Source of the DNA: Paragorgia papillata
Lineage: Eukaryota; Cnidaria; Anthozoa; Scleralcyonacea; Coralliidae
Assembly (NCBI GenBank): GCA_035771165.1
Contig: JAWNZC010000317.1
Span: forward strand, 58,501 to 122,500
DNA: 64,000 bases
Reading direction: 5' to 3'
Position numbers and translations under genes: made by a program. Below the pieces are notes generated by a model that ran no database searches, was not told the DNA's origin, and saw only the letters and a program-made list of their open reading frames with translations. Of the stretch, positions 45,376 to 56,599 are shown piece after piece. How positions within the stretch are numbered: the stretch's first letter is position 1; each line of letters opens with the position of its first letter.

Positions 45376-45605
45376 GCTTGACATAGTACCGAAAATCAAA
45401 ACAAAGCTTAGCGGCTTCCAAAGTCGAATTTAAACTCCACTCTCATTTGACTGGTGGGGCATCCGATTTTGTGCTTGATCGATAATCGAAATCACAATGG
45501 ACCACTTTACCATTTGTAACGATGGTTTTATCAATAGTTCTCTGAGACAGCTATTCTATAGCTTAGAACAATGAAACTAAAACGAACAAATTTAAGGAGA
45601 CGGTG

Positions 45606-45655
45606 ATGATAATTATAATGATAATGACAAGGATAACGATAATGATAATTGAAGA
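45606..45655. repeat. GATAAT microsatellite, right half
   Basis: ATGATAATTATAATGATAAT-type sequence continues the microsatellite interrupted at 22599. With the two units removed the two halves read as one uninterrupted repeat. Confidence 0.85.
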
Positions 45656-45727
45656 GATTGATATGCTAGCTCGGATATGAGAATTGAGTGTAAATGCTCT
45701 TCGAGTTATCTTACTTAAAAATTTTCT

Positions 45728-45793
45728 GAGTTCTGAGACTCGACACAACCTTCTGATCGCCGGTGACATGCTCTAACCATTGATCTACTGGAA
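45728..45793 (-). repeat. Degenerate tRNA-like sequence
   Basis: On the minus strand, TTCCAGTAGATCAATGGTTA followed by GAGC (A-box-like), then GGTTGTGTCGAGTCTC (B-box-like). It resembles the tRNA-like units at 59159 and 59431, but the anticodon stem is broken. It borders the foldback element that starts here. Confidence 0.5.
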
Positions 45794-47875
45794 GCATAGA
45801 TAATGGAAGGGGAACTGGATAGGAAATTTAAAACGATCTTACGAAACCGGAAACGATGTTTGCACAACTTGCTATCGTAATTATACACTAATAAGCAGCT
45901 AATGCACCTAACGGGTGGTCCCACATGGCCAGAATCAAGCATTGCTGAAATTAAGGTGGCTCCACACAGTTTCTAGAAAAATGGAAAATACAGGTTTGAG
46001 AGCCCAAAACACGTGCATAAACAATTTGAAAAAAGAATAAAACTAAATGTTATCCATAGTTAAACATTCTGACAATAAAAAACTATTACCAAATAAATAG
46101 CAACAGTTGTTGCTGTGGCAACAATGACGTTTGAAAATGGCTGCCAATTACCTTGAAACCAATTTAATTCGAAAAAATCTTTGGTGACCCCCAAATTTTT
46201 TTTTAAATTTTTCTAGAATTTTAAAAAATTCTGTAGATCCAAATTTTTTTAAAAATTAACAAACATGATTTTTCCGGCAAAAAATATTCCTTCTACAGAA
46301 TTTTTTTTAAATCGGCCTATTGATTACTCATACTTCAAGAAAAGTTTTAATGAAAAAAAAAATTGGGGGTCACCAAAGTTTTTTTTCGAATTAAATTAGT
46401 TTGAAAGGTAATTGGCAGCCATTTTGAAACGTCATTGTTGCCATAGCAACAACTGTTGCTAATTATTTGGTAACAGTTTTTGATTGTCAGAACGTTTAAC
46501 TATGCATAACATTTAGTTTTATTCTTTGTCCAGATTGTTTATGCACCTGTTTTGGACTCTCGAACTTGTATTTTCCATTTTTCAAGAAACTGTATGGAGC
46601 CACCTTAAACAATAGTGTAATATCACTTAAGTCAGTAGTGTCTGATTTTAGCCATGTGGGACCACCAGTGAACTCGATGTAAGTTAAAATGTGATACCTG
46701 GAACGCTAACGTCCAGTCATTCGTGGGGCAAAGAGTGAGGCAAAAAGATCCAGGCCTTGGGGGGTTTGCAGGTAGATTTTAGTCTCCCACAAAATGTTTT
46801 TTTACACGGCCGCCGGTCTTGAGCGAACCGCGAAGGCTCAAAAAGGTTTGAAAAATTATTTATTGAACCATTTTATCACGCTTTGCTAAACGTACATTTT
46901 AAATTTTAATTGGTTGTGCTATACTGCCGAACTAATTATGCAGTAATTGTTTATTTGTTGCTGTAGTAAGGGTCATTGTCTTTACAAAACGTGCACGAAG
47001 TTTGTCAGTGAAGAAATTAAATCAAATTTTCGTTATATTATAAACCATATATATTAGAGTTTCGTCACTCCGAAGAGGATACAAAAAATCAACACAAACT
47101 TAGTATAGAATATGCCGTTTAGGTTAGTACTAGTTTCATCAGTGTCGTTTTGTTTAAAAGCATTCCGCATTCGTACCGAAAACAACAACTAGCCATGAGT
47201 AAACGCGAAAAATAAACAATCTAGTTGTCAGTTATTTCTTAAAATATCATAATGCCGTTTAACACATTCGAACAAAGAATTAAAGGAGCAGAAATAAGAA
47301 AATGACATTGGATATGATCAAGTATCAATACGTCTTCAAACTTGTACAAGAATAGCTTTCTCACTCTTGTTCTCACATTTTCAGCTGGCTGTTTTCATCC
47401 TAGCCAGCAAAAGGACGTCTGTTTTCTGACTTTTCTCAGCCTATTTTCATCCCGAGACCCGAGCTTAATTTACTGTATAATTTCGGACTGCTATACAGTA
47501 AATAAAACAACAAAAGCACTGCACAACAATGGGAAACCATTAAATGCACGTTTAATAATTTGATAAATAATTTTTTCAAACCTTTTCGAGCCTTCGCAGT
47601 TCGTTCAAGACGGGCGGCCGTGTAAAAAACATTTTGTGGGAGACTGAATCCCACCTGCAAACCGCGCAGGGGCCTGGAAATTTTTGCCTCACTTTTTGGA
47701 TCTTCGTTAGCGTTCCAGGTATCACATTTTAACTTACATCGAGTTCACTGGGGACCACCCGTTAGGTGCGATTACCCCTTATAAGTGTATAATTAGCAAG
47801 TTGTGCAAACATCGTTTCCGGTTTCGTAAGTTTCCTATCCAGTTCCCTGCCATTATCTATGCTGGAACTCGGATT
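45780..47875. mobile_element. Large foldback element with a nested MITE in its left arm
   Basis: The left arm (about 45780-45935, then 46668-46970) mirrors the right arm (about 47460-47875). Shared words include ATAGATAATGG/CCATTATCTAT, CCGGAAACGATGTTTGCACA, TTCCAGGTATCACATTTTAA and GGCCGTGTAAAA. The left arm is interrupted by an insertion at about 45920-46665 that itself contains the TTAA-flanked MITE. No transposase was seen. This is a three-level nest. Confidence 0.65.
45955..46604. mobile_element. TTAA-flanked foldback MITE with about 240-bp arms
   Basis: GGTGGCTCCA at the left and TGGAGCCACC at the right are flanked by TTAA at 45951-45954 and 46605-46608. The arms continue through GAAAAATGGAAAATACA, GCAACAGTTGTTGCT and GGTGACCCCCAAATTTTTTT for about 240 bp. 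TTAA targets are used by piggyBac and Kolobok elements. Non-coding. Confidence 0.75.
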
Positions 47876-48070
47876 ATTTGAACGTAGGTTGAGTTCGACT
47901 TGATATTATACTGCTATGTGCAATATGTATTATGTATGTATGTATATATATATTACATATAATGCTATGTGTGCATATATCATCATTCTTGCACATATGC
48001 ATACATTAAACTCAACCTACGTTCAAATCATCTGAGTCCTAGTAGCTCAATGATTAGAGCGTGATAAACG
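47876..48070. repeat. Palindrome plus A-box-like tRNA fragment
   Basis: TTTGAACGTAGGTTGAGTT (about 47878-47896) is mirrored by AACTCAACCTACGTTCAAA (about 48009-48027) around an AT microsatellite. Immediately after it, AGTAGCTCAATGATTAGAGC (48041-48060) is an A-box-like tRNA 5' half without a B box. Confidence 0.5.
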
Positions 48071-48534
48071 GTGTTTGAGTTGATTTTTTTGCTACTAAAT
48101 ACCTATACTCTTTTAATTCGTTAAGGTTGAGTTGTTTGTGTTCAGTAAGGACGTATGTGATGGCGAGGTGTTTACTACTTTAAAACAAAAGATCCATCAG
48201 GTAAAACGAAATTCGTCAAACACGATTTCTTAATGTACATTTCTACGCTATATTACACACACGCCAAAACGCACTTCTGTTAAGAGCTGATCTAAATCTG
48301 TTCAAATTGCTTATCTCTATAGAAAATGGATAAAAGCATTCCTTATGGCCAGCAGTCAAAAATTTTGTGCCAGTGTTCGCCATCTTACGTAGTGGAACTT
48401 ATGACGTACCCGTAATTGACAGATGTTCATCTGTCTGTACGTTGTCTGCCTGTTGTTTGTTGTCGTTTGTTTGTTTTGTTTGTTTGTTTGTTTGTTTGTT
48501 TGTTTGTTAGCTCTTTTGTTTGTTATCGTTTACC
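48071..48534. other. Intronic stretch with TTTG microsatellite
   Basis: No gene seen. A TTTG microsatellite lies at about 48455-48510, at the same place relative to the dispersed repeat as in copy A near 19940. Confidence 0.5.
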
Positions 48535-49235
48535 AGGATATCTCAAAAGCATTGAACGGTACCGACTTTGATGCGGTGAATGTAAAAGGCGGAATGGCAT
48601 GTGGAATGGGTTGCGGAATGACTTGCGGAATGAAAAATAATTAAAAAAAAAAAACGCGTTATGTGATAACGCGGGCTCAATTAGAAAACACGTGATTAAA
48701 TTCTACGGTGTTCTTTTTATTCCGATTTCTTATCAAATTCGGCGATTCGATTTGATTGGGGTATATTATCGTTATCAACCTCGATCTGTATAATTTCGTT
48801 TGACAACTTTGAATTGACTTATTCACATGTTTGTTGACACAGTACTATTTAGGATATAGATGTTACTAGTTCAAACATCCTAGAGTCCTTATACTGTTAG
48901 AAAACAAAGCAAAAAAGTTATGAGGTTGGGTACCGAAAAACGGATAAGTCTTCTTAACTTATCAAGAACAATTCTTGTATATGCCTGAACACCCAAAGCA
49001 CTTGAGGGAGGGGGGGGGGGGGGGGGGGGTTGAACAAGGTTTTATATCACTTGGGTTCGCATGCCATTCCGCAGAGTCATTCCGCCTTTTACATTCACCG
49101 ACTTTGATGTACTTTGTGTAAGGTCGATCACAGATCAAGGACCAACCCATTACATTTGCGTTGAATTTGGTTGAGATTTGGATGAGAATTTTATAAAAAT
49201 CTGATTGCAAGATTTTCCGTGTAGAAGAAATGAAT
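48535..49235. repeat. Dispersed repeat family, copy B (interrupted)
   Basis: Left part CAGGATATCTCAAAAGC up to 48573, right part from 49101 with GATCAAGGACCAACCCATT and CCGTGTAGAAGAAA. These match copy A at 19975-20135 once the 527-bp insertion is ignored. Confidence 0.6.
48574..49100. mobile_element. 527-bp non-autonomous element with 23-bp TIRs and 9-bp TSD
   Basis: CGGTGAATGTAAAAGGCGGA opens the element and its exact inverse closes it (23 bp perfect in all). ACTTTGATG is duplicated at 48565-48573 and 49101-49109. Just inside the left end are three GGAATG repeats, and a run of about 20 G lies at 49010-49029. A 9-bp duplication suggests the Mutator-like group. Confidence 0.8.
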
Positions 49236-49501
49236 GAAAAAATAAATGCGTGATAATAGTCCTTATATCATGCAAATATTTTTGCATAATGCCTGCTCTA
49301 TTACGATCATGCAAGCATTTTATTTATACAGCCTCGTGTGAGCTAGCCTGGTTTGCAGGATGGCCCGTTTTCTTTTAAACATCTCTAATAATCCGCTGGC
49401 GGAGGTGTTTACTCTCTAGAAGGCGAGGTGTTCAGTCACTAGAGTGCCCTAGTTATATATAGGTTAGTTTAGGGAATAATTACATGTCTTTCTTTTTTTA
49501 G
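49236..49501. other. Intron end before exon 3
   Basis: No gene seen. It ends with the pyrimidine tract CTTTCTTTTTTTAG used as splice acceptor. Confidence 0.6.
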
Positions 49502-49699
49502 GTCGAACTAAGCCGTCCTGTTCAAGATCAAATTCTGAACGAGCTTACTCAACTGACTGACGTTTGTGATGTCCTCAAATCTCTTCATATTGCCATTGGA
49601 TTCCTTGCGTCAGCTGGTGGCAAACCTACTATGCTAATCAACGAATATTTGCATTCCAGTTTGAAAATGTCGCTCAAAGATGGCTTAAAAAGTTCGAAG
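49502..49699 (+). CDS. RNF213: RNF213-like exon 3 of 6
   Basis: 198 bp (66 codons), phase 0 at both ends, between the acceptor CTTTCTTTTTTTAG and the donor GTAAAC. It encodes VELSRPVQDQILNELTQL, DVCDVLKSLHIAIGFLASAG and then GKPTMLINEYL, the C-terminal helical region of RNF213-like proteins. It joins exon 2 (22397) without frame change across a 27.1-kb intron, which argues that the 11.5-kb tandem insertion has not destroyed the coding frame of the host gene. Confidence 0.85.
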
Positions 49700-50123
49700 G
49701 TAAACATTTCTTAGATCCAACAAAAATTAATATTTTGTAAACAACATTCACTTATAACGTAAATGCTGTAAAATGTTTTTTGGGGGTTGTTTTTTTGTGT
49801 TTTGTTGTTTTTTCGTTTGTTTTGTTTTTGTGGGGTGTTATATTAACAAGCTTAACACTCTGGTAAGTAAGAGTTGATTACCGAGAACCGAGGCATTAAG
49901 CCACATACTTCCCAAGTGTAGGCTTAATACCGCGACGTTCGAATATCACAAGGTGTTGTCTTTATCTGTATACTTCTCTTGGTTTTATACAGATAAAGAC
50001 CGTGCATTTGTGATGACAATTCAATTCAGTTTGAATGGGAGATAACAAAGAAAATGAATAACAAAGAAAACCGCGTGAAATTTGAACTAATATTATAACC
50101 GTGACTTTTTGTTCGATTTATAG
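49700..50123 (+). other. Intron 3, 424 bp
   Basis: AT-rich with T/G-rich runs; no gene or clear repeat seen. Confidence 0.6.
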
Positions 50124-50213
50124 GCTCAGCAAGTTTGCCAACTAAAACACATTATTTCACTGTGGCGTCTGCTGTCTTTGGAAAGAGCAAGGCAACTGAC
50201 GAGACATAACCAG
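50124..50213 (+). CDS. RNF213: RNF213-like exon 4 of 6
   Basis: 90 bp (30 codons), phase 0 on both sides, between the acceptor TCGATTTATAG and the donor CAG|GTTACC. It encodes AQQVCQLKHIISLWRLLSLE and RARQLTRHNQ, continuing the conserved RNF213 C-terminal helices (the QLKH..SLW..LS signature). It is too short to recognise by ORF length alone; splice sites, phase and family wording support it. Confidence 0.8.
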
Positions 50214-50847
50214 GTTACCTTTGTTACTCTTGTATATTGCGTTAAGTAATTTTTGGGATTTTCATTCCTATAGCCGAAAGACTTTGATGTTGCATTTTAG
50301 CAACTGATCCAGGGCCTAAGGATAACAGTGTATCTTATACTGAGTGGGCTACCCTGCTACATAAAGTCTGATTTGATTTTGATCCCGGTTTGGTTACACT
50401 CGAATCTTTTTTAACCAATATATAATTCCTACAACAGATGTACTGTAGCAAATCAAGCTTGGTCTTGGGACTGATCTCATTAAAACTGAATGGGACATGG
50501 GGCCGAATTTAGCATGCCAGCTGCATGATGACGTGAAACCACTGAAGTTCATAAGCTTTCTGAGTTGAAACCAGACAAAAAAAGTTACATTCCTTTAAAT
50601 CTTCTTTAAGTAATGACACAATAGATACTAGGTAGTCATGCAGTGAGGTTTAAAACGCTAATTTCTTGCATTTGTTTGTATTACTGAGCTGTAAAACTTT
50701 TAAATTTCGTTGTTTTTCTTCAGTGCCGATAACGAAGAAACTGCACAATCGATTCATAAACTGGAAAACAAGCTATAAAATATACGAAGAATTAAATTAA
50801 AGTCTTAAATTGTACTTTTAATAGTAATTTTAATGCCTTAACAATAT
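50214..50847. other. Intron 4, 5' part
   Basis: No gene or recognised repeat seen in about 630 bp. Confidence 0.5.
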
Positions 50848-50959
50848 CACGTGTTGTGTACTTGCCGTATTTTGACACGTGTTGTGTACTTGCCGTATTT
50901 TGACACGTGTTGTGTACTTGCCGTATTTTGACACGTGTTGTGGACTTGCCGTATGTCGA
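50848..50959. repeat. 28-bp tandem repeat, four copies
   Basis: Unit CACGTGTTGTGTACTTGCCG followed by TATTTTGA; the fourth copy has diverged. Each unit holds a CACGTG E-box-like palindrome. The ORF over it on the minus strand is an artefact. Confidence 0.9.
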
Positions 50960-51029
50960 CTATATTTGTTGTTGGACAGTGAAAACTGAACCGGTATCCA
51001 CCTCTTGTTTGCTTTACGGTTTTTCCGTC

Positions 51030-52690
51030 TCCCTGGTTAATCTGACCACAGAATAGATACTCAACCAGAAAGTCCGACTCCGTGTCTGCACCTTTGATGT
51101 AAGTGTCCTCGCGCATGTTGCCTCGCGTATCTATTTGGTCAGGGGTGACGTCACAGAATAGCAAATATTCGTGATTTTCCCGCATTTTCTTAGCAATTAG
51201 CGTCGGCTTCACCCCTCTGGCCAGAGATTGCTAATAAGCAGTAATAACTTCCAAACGACGCATTGTTGAAATATGTATGTGTGTTGTTAGAATTTCATAA
51301 ACGTTCATGTGATTGTATAGTTCAAGTTTCTGCATCATCTGCAACTTGTTAAAATGTCTATAAAATGATAAATCAATTGCCGCGCCATTTTGCTAGCAAG
51401 CTACGTTTTGGTTTCAGGCCTTACCCCCTGAAGCTGGTTTCACAATTCTTGATATTCCACCATATTTGTTTATAGAAGAAGATGGGTTATAATTTCAAAA
51501 CTACGTATTTTTGAAAGGCATCGTGTACATATGTTGTTAACAATTTCATAAGCTTTCATTTGGTGTATAGTTTAGGTTTTTGCGTTATCTGTAACTTTTT
51601 CAAATGTTTGTACCATTGCTCGTCAATGCGAACTGAACTTCTCCCAAATGTTGTAAACAGAATCTACTGTAAAATTATATCTGTGGTAGAACTTTCAAGT
51701 TTCTAGCTTAAAGGAAAGTGTTTTAAAAAATGGGAAAACGTCCTATATTTTTGTTTGGCCTGGGTGAATTCGTGAAGTTTGTTTTTCCTTTTGCAATTGT
51801 GGTGTTTGCTATTTTATATAACTTTGCAAATACTGTATGTATGAACTTCGGATATGTCTTAAACAAAAGCTAATTAAAAGATAAAGCTCTGCAAGTTTTC
51901 TAACTGAAGCAGAAAACGTTTTAGGTGAACATTAGTGAACATATTTTTGAACATATTTAAAGAATATTGAAATATATAATTTCTCATCTTCTAGTTTGTT
52001 GTTAATCTATAACTTTAAAAGAACCGTATAAATTTCTTTTACATAAAAAAACAATGCTTCGTATTTTAATTAGCTTTTGTTTAAAATATATCCGAAATTC
52101 ATACATACAGTATTTGCAAAGTTATATAAAATAGCAAACACCGCACCTGCAAAAGGGAAAACAAATTTCGCAATTCACCCAGGCCAGACAAAATGAAAAA
52201 AGTTTTCCTCTTTTTTTAAATAATTTCCGTTAAGCAAGAAACTTGAAATTTCTATACAGATATCATTTTACAGTATCTTCTGTTTGATATCCAGCCCAAG
52301 CTTCTGTGTTAAATATTTTATGAACTATATTCAAAATTCTATAACATTAGGGAGAATTTCCCTTCCCATTGACGAACAATGGTACGAATATTTTGAACAT
52401 TTTGAAAAATTACAGATAACGGAAAAACTTGAACTATACACGAAATGAAAGCTTATGAAATTGTTAACAACATACGTACACGATGTCTTTCACCAATGCG
52501 TAGTTGGAAGTTATTAGCCATTTTCCTCCATCAACCAATATGGCAGAATAATTAAGAATTGTGAAATACAGCAAATACAGCAAATGGTGCACGCTTGCTG
52601 AGTGACGTCAAAGAATGACGAAAATTGCACATGTGTATAAAAATAATCACGGGAGTTTCCTGGTTGAGTATCTATTCTGTGATCTGAGCA
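51030..52690. mobile_element. 1.7-kb foldback element
   Basis: The outer arms CACAGAATAGATACTCAACC (about 51050) and GGTTGAGTATCTATTCTGTG (about 52663) are inverted copies. The long inner arms at about 51530-51880 and 52060-52460 share GCTTTCATTTGGTGTATAG, ATTTTATATAACTTTGCAAA and AATTAGCTTTTGTTT in inverse order. A shorter direct copy lies near 51280, and a relative is at 20820-21250. No transposase; AT-rich. Confidence 0.7.
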
Positions 52691-52921
52691 TGCTGACGTG
52701 AAGATTACTGTTGCCTGCCAACTTTGGGATTGGGAACAAGTTCTAAGGCCGCAATGCGGCATATGTTCCACTATACGTAAGATGGCTGCGACTTGCACGA
52801 AATGTTTGACTGCTAGCCATAGGGAATGCCCTATCCAGTTTATATAGAGATCAGTGGTCATGTGGCTTAACGGGTTTTACGTGTGTACATGCCTAACGTG
52901 TATATTTTGTTTTATTTTCAG

Positions 52922-53091
52922 GATCCATTTGACGATATTTCCGAAAGCGTCAAGAAACCGCTGACCAAGGAACAAACTTTTAACGTTAGTCGTGGACTGC
53001 AAAAACTGAATGTGGACCAATTCGTTCGAGAACTGCTGGAGGAAATCCTACTCTACCTTAAACATGTCCAGGACGAACAGCTGCGTTGGCC
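52922..53091 (+). CDS. RNF213: RNF213-like exon 5 of 6
   Basis: The acceptor TTTTATTTTCAG precedes 52922, and the donor GTAAGT follows 53091. It begins in phase 0 after exon 4 and ends in phase 2. It encodes DPFDDISESVKKPLTKEQTF, LQKLNVDQFVRELLEEILLY and ending WP. The DPF opening and the ..L.EEILL.LK pattern fit the RNF213 C-terminus. An intron of 8.4 kb with a whole hAT element follows. Confidence 0.85.
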
Positions 53092-53199
53092 GTAAGTGTG
53101 AATTGAATTATTGTTTTTCCAGTGTAAGCCGAGCAATGATGGCAGTCACTCAGCGTGTATATTAGCTCGCTTGCAGGCTTTCAAAAGAGATTATCACTC

Positions 53200-53268
53200 T
53201 TCTCACATGCGGCCATGGTAAAACTGTAATCAGATAACTGAACTGAGCCAGCATTGAACCCACGTGGC
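53200..53268 (-). repeat. tRNA-derived SINE, B-box half (split by hAT)
   Basis: Minus-strand sequence with GGGTTCAATGC (53251-53261) as a B-box-like element. The other half, with TGGCACAGTGGTTAACGCA as A box, is at 57801-57870. The two halves join through the CACGTGGC target site. Confidence 0.6.
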
Positions 53269-53868
53269 CAGGGGCGGCGTGGCTCTCAAATAGGGCCCGG
53301 GAAATGATATGCTAGGGGCCCACTTTTAGGGGGGGGGGGGGTGTAAAATTGTGGTGTGGAAACAGCTACCAATAAAAAAGGTTAAGCTAAAAACCTAGAA
53401 GAAACTGTATTTAGTGTGATTACATAATGGCATGTGCGTCTCTAATATTTACTCTAATATTTCAAGCATGTGCATGTACTCTATAGCTCAATATAGATAA
53501 TGGTAGATAATAAAAAGTTTAGTTTGGTAAAATTATAGAATACCCGTCCACTTTTACTATTTGCATATCTGTTATGGTTAATATCATGCTCAAATTTCGG
53601 AAAGTTCATCTTTTAAAATTACAAGGCCCTCGTTCTACAAAAAAAATCCCGTTCAAGTTGATAACAAACAACAAATACATCCAATATTAAAGCATCCTGG
53701 CTTGTATTTTTGTCTTTCAATGTGGTTTCAAAAGTGGACAGGTATTGAGGTATTCTATCATTTCTCCTTTAGTTTTGAAATATCCCAGTTAGTTCGAATA
53801 TACAATAATACAATAAAAAATATTGTGCTGCGTAGGCCGTGTTGGAATTACAAATCGATTACATTTAT

Positions 53869-56599
53869 TTACACAATTAACAGTCTTTTTAACTCCGTTG
53901 ACGTGGATGCTAGCATATCGACAACTTTATCGAGCGAAACTCTATTTAAAATATCAGTTTCCACGCTCATCAACATCAAGCTCTCCAAATTTTCTTGGCT
54001 CAGAGATGATCGCAGCCTTGTCTTGATCAACTTTAACTTAGAAAACGATCTTCCACACTCGACTTGGGGGTGGCCAATGTTAAGAGAAAATGATAGACAG
54101 TGTACAACTCTGAGTACGCTGTACTGTTCAAGCTATACTGATGTAAAACTTTATAAGCACACGTAAAACAGGACTTGCAGGTTTTCGCCTTTTCCTTGCA
54201 CATCGTGAAATCGGAACCTACTGCTCCGCCACCATAGCCATCTTCTAACTCTTCCTCATTATTTTCTACGATTTCGAATTCCTCTGGAAGGGACATGACT
54301 AACCTTGGGAAAGAATCCATAAAACTTTCCAACTGCGTTACCAGAAGCTCTTTGTCAACTTTACCTACGAGAAGTTCGCAAACCTTGCTAGTTGCCGATG
54401 AAGGAATCCCTGACTGTTTCAACTCTTTGAATCGTCTGGGATCAAAGCAGGCGAAATCTTTGTACGATTGCTCGTGATCAAGAAACCTTCTCCTCAGGTT
54501 TTGTCCCACGCTATCCATGATGACGTTGAAGGTGTTGATTCGGTAGTTCTCTACTTCACCTAAAACAACTTCATCTGGGCATCGCTCGTCGGACATTCTC
54601 TTCTTCTTGCGTGCTCGTTTCTTCGGTAGAACAGCATCAATCTCCAGGTCAGTATCATCCAATGACTCGTTAACTAAGGTGCAGAAGTCTTTGGCCTTCT
54701 GATGGATGCTCTCAAAATCTCTGGAAATTGCGGTGATTTCCATAGTTACTGCTTCTACCATTCTCCAAGCTTGTAACATATCTAAACCCTTGGTCTGGAG
54801 ATACAGAGATAATGGTGTAGTGACCTTGTATACCTTCAGGAAGACCATCGCTGTCAGGATCGTTTCAAACTTCATGAAGTGATCCATGAGAACTTTTGCA
54901 TCGCTCCTGGCTGACTCTTGGAACGTAGGCTCGTCTGTTATGGCATCTAGAGCAAGAATCAATTCACCAAACAAATCAGATTTGGCTGCATCGGGTGCTG
55001 AGTATGATCCAAATATCTTCGTCAGTGCAGCTGACTTTGAAAGCCATCTGGTTTCTCCTATCGATCCAAGTCGTCGAGCACGTCTTCCTCTTTGTTTAAG
55101 TGTGTTATCCCAAACACCCATCCTCTTATAAGCACTTCTAAAAAACGTCGAAGCCTTTTGCAGAATTCCGAAGAGTGTTGTTGCAAGCGTGGTTGAAGAG
55201 GCAGCATCAGTGAGTACGAGATTCAGCGAGTGGCTGTAGCACCATGTATGGACATGCAAGCTGGCAACACTTGCAATCTTGGCTGATACGCCATTGTAAA
55301 TACCACTCATGTTCGCAGCACCTTCAAAAGAATTACCGACACAGTTTTTTATATCTATACCGTATTTCTCCAACGTATTCTTTAGAATGGCGAACAGAGC
55401 CTCTCCGGTGCCAGACGTTGCTTTGACGAGAGACAGAAGCCGTTCTGAGACGTGTCCGTCATGCACATAACGCACTACGCTGGAGCACTGATCCTGTGTT
55501 GTTATATCTTGAGTGGTATCCATCTCAACTGAAAACATGCCCGCTGACTTAACTTCTCCTGCAATTGACTCTTGAATGAAGTCACGAATGATGCGGATAA
55601 TTCGTGTTGTGATGTCGTGACTTAAGAAGGTTACCAGGGACCCACGACCATAGTTGCCATGTGTTTTTCCCTCTCTTTGGCGCTTTAAAAGTGCTTTTCT
55701 GCTCGTTTCTCCAACTCGGTCGATGTGATCCTTCAGACGGTCATCAGACTCGGCCACAAGTTTAACTAGTTCAAGGTAGTTGCCATGATTAACGTCGTCA
55801 TCAGTGAGCTCATGGACCGGCTTCATACCTCTTCCCACAAAACGCAAGTCCTTGCTTTCCTAAAAACATCACCCTTCGTATCAGCTTCTGAACCACTGCT
55901 CTTCTCTGCTCAATTTCCCTTTTTCGTATCCCGAGTACTGAATTATCCACCAAATGAACAATGTTTCCCGAAGATTTGCGAATTAAAAATGCTTCTACTG
56001 AGGCTGAATGACTCTTCGAACACTCGTGCTCTTCTATTCTCTGGTAGACATGCGTGAAATCGGCAAGGCCAGTTGTAAAACAACCTGCGCAATTCGAGTA
56101 AGCTAAACAAAGGCTGCAGTGTAATTTTTTTTTCAGCATCGTCAAAAGTTAACCAATGCCTAGATAACTTTGCACCCGTTCTCGTCGTTCTGTTAAACGC
56201 TCGATTGACGTCAAATGAAACCTTTGCGGTAGGGGGCGGAGGATGAAATTTGAAAAACTGTTCAAGCTGACTGAACGTTGGCTTTTTGAACATTTCTTCA
56301 ACGAGCATGTTTCCGCACGAGTTCTCTTCGATTGATGGTCTTGCTGGAATGATTTCTTCCATGATGGTGGAAATAGTTTGTTCGGGTTGATTTGAGCTAG
56401 AGAACACTTCGTTGACTTTCGATACTGCATCGCCATCAATTTCCTCAAGTTCATCATTTGAAGTTGGCAGAATTCCTAACGTGTTAGCTGTTGTTAGCTC
56501 GTCACCTGGGCCAAGTGGAGGTCGGATTGTTACACAAAATGTCACTAGGTCAGACTTATTTATTTCGTCATTGCGCATTTTCAACGAGCACGTAAACAA
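53869..56599 (-). pseudogene. hAT transposase (ZMYM/TTF-finger type), broken by frameshifts
   Basis: The pieces of one reading unit lie in successive frames. 56599 to about 56130 is the N-terminal part (KLSRHWLTFDDAEKK). About 56130 to 55810 is the TTF-type finger (LHCSLCLAYS ... HECSKSHSASVEAF). 55847-54033 is the catalytic core, 604 codons. 54060-53869 is the last part, carrying SFSKLKLIKTRLRSSL of the hAT C-terminal dimerisation domain. Breaks fall at the nine-T run 56125-56133, at about 55810-55850 and at about 54048-54058. In the core, D110 (VEMDTTQD) and the CxxH of WCYSHSLNLVL (C203, H206) are present. The Asp of the usual DGAxNM motif is Glu175 (FEGAANMSG), so a catalytic residue is altered as well. 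Confidence 0.85.

Larger units (their letters stand above)
34104..45609 (+). mobile_element. 11.5-kb SF3-helicase / tyrosine-recombinase element, unit 2
   Basis: An 11506-bp near-exact repeat of unit 1. By eye I found only four one-base length differences: an extra A at 36480-36482, one T fewer in the run near 40095, an extra T near 41425 and an extra A near 44180. The unit is followed at 45610 by the resumed GATAAT microsatellite. The near identity means a very recent duplication or tandem insertion, or an assembly artefact. Confidence 0.75.

Noticed and set aside
22600..45609. Plain segmental tandem duplication of host intron
   Set aside because: Not fully excluded, but both outer flanks are the same microsatellite and join seamlessly when the units are removed, which points to insertion of a discrete element.
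50847..51212. 121-residue minus-strand ORF
   Set aside because: Its C-terminal part is the 28-bp tandem repeat and the rest crosses the arm of a foldback element.
54886..55426. Plus-strand ORFs across the hAT transposase
   Set aside because: Antisense shadows of the transposase frame.
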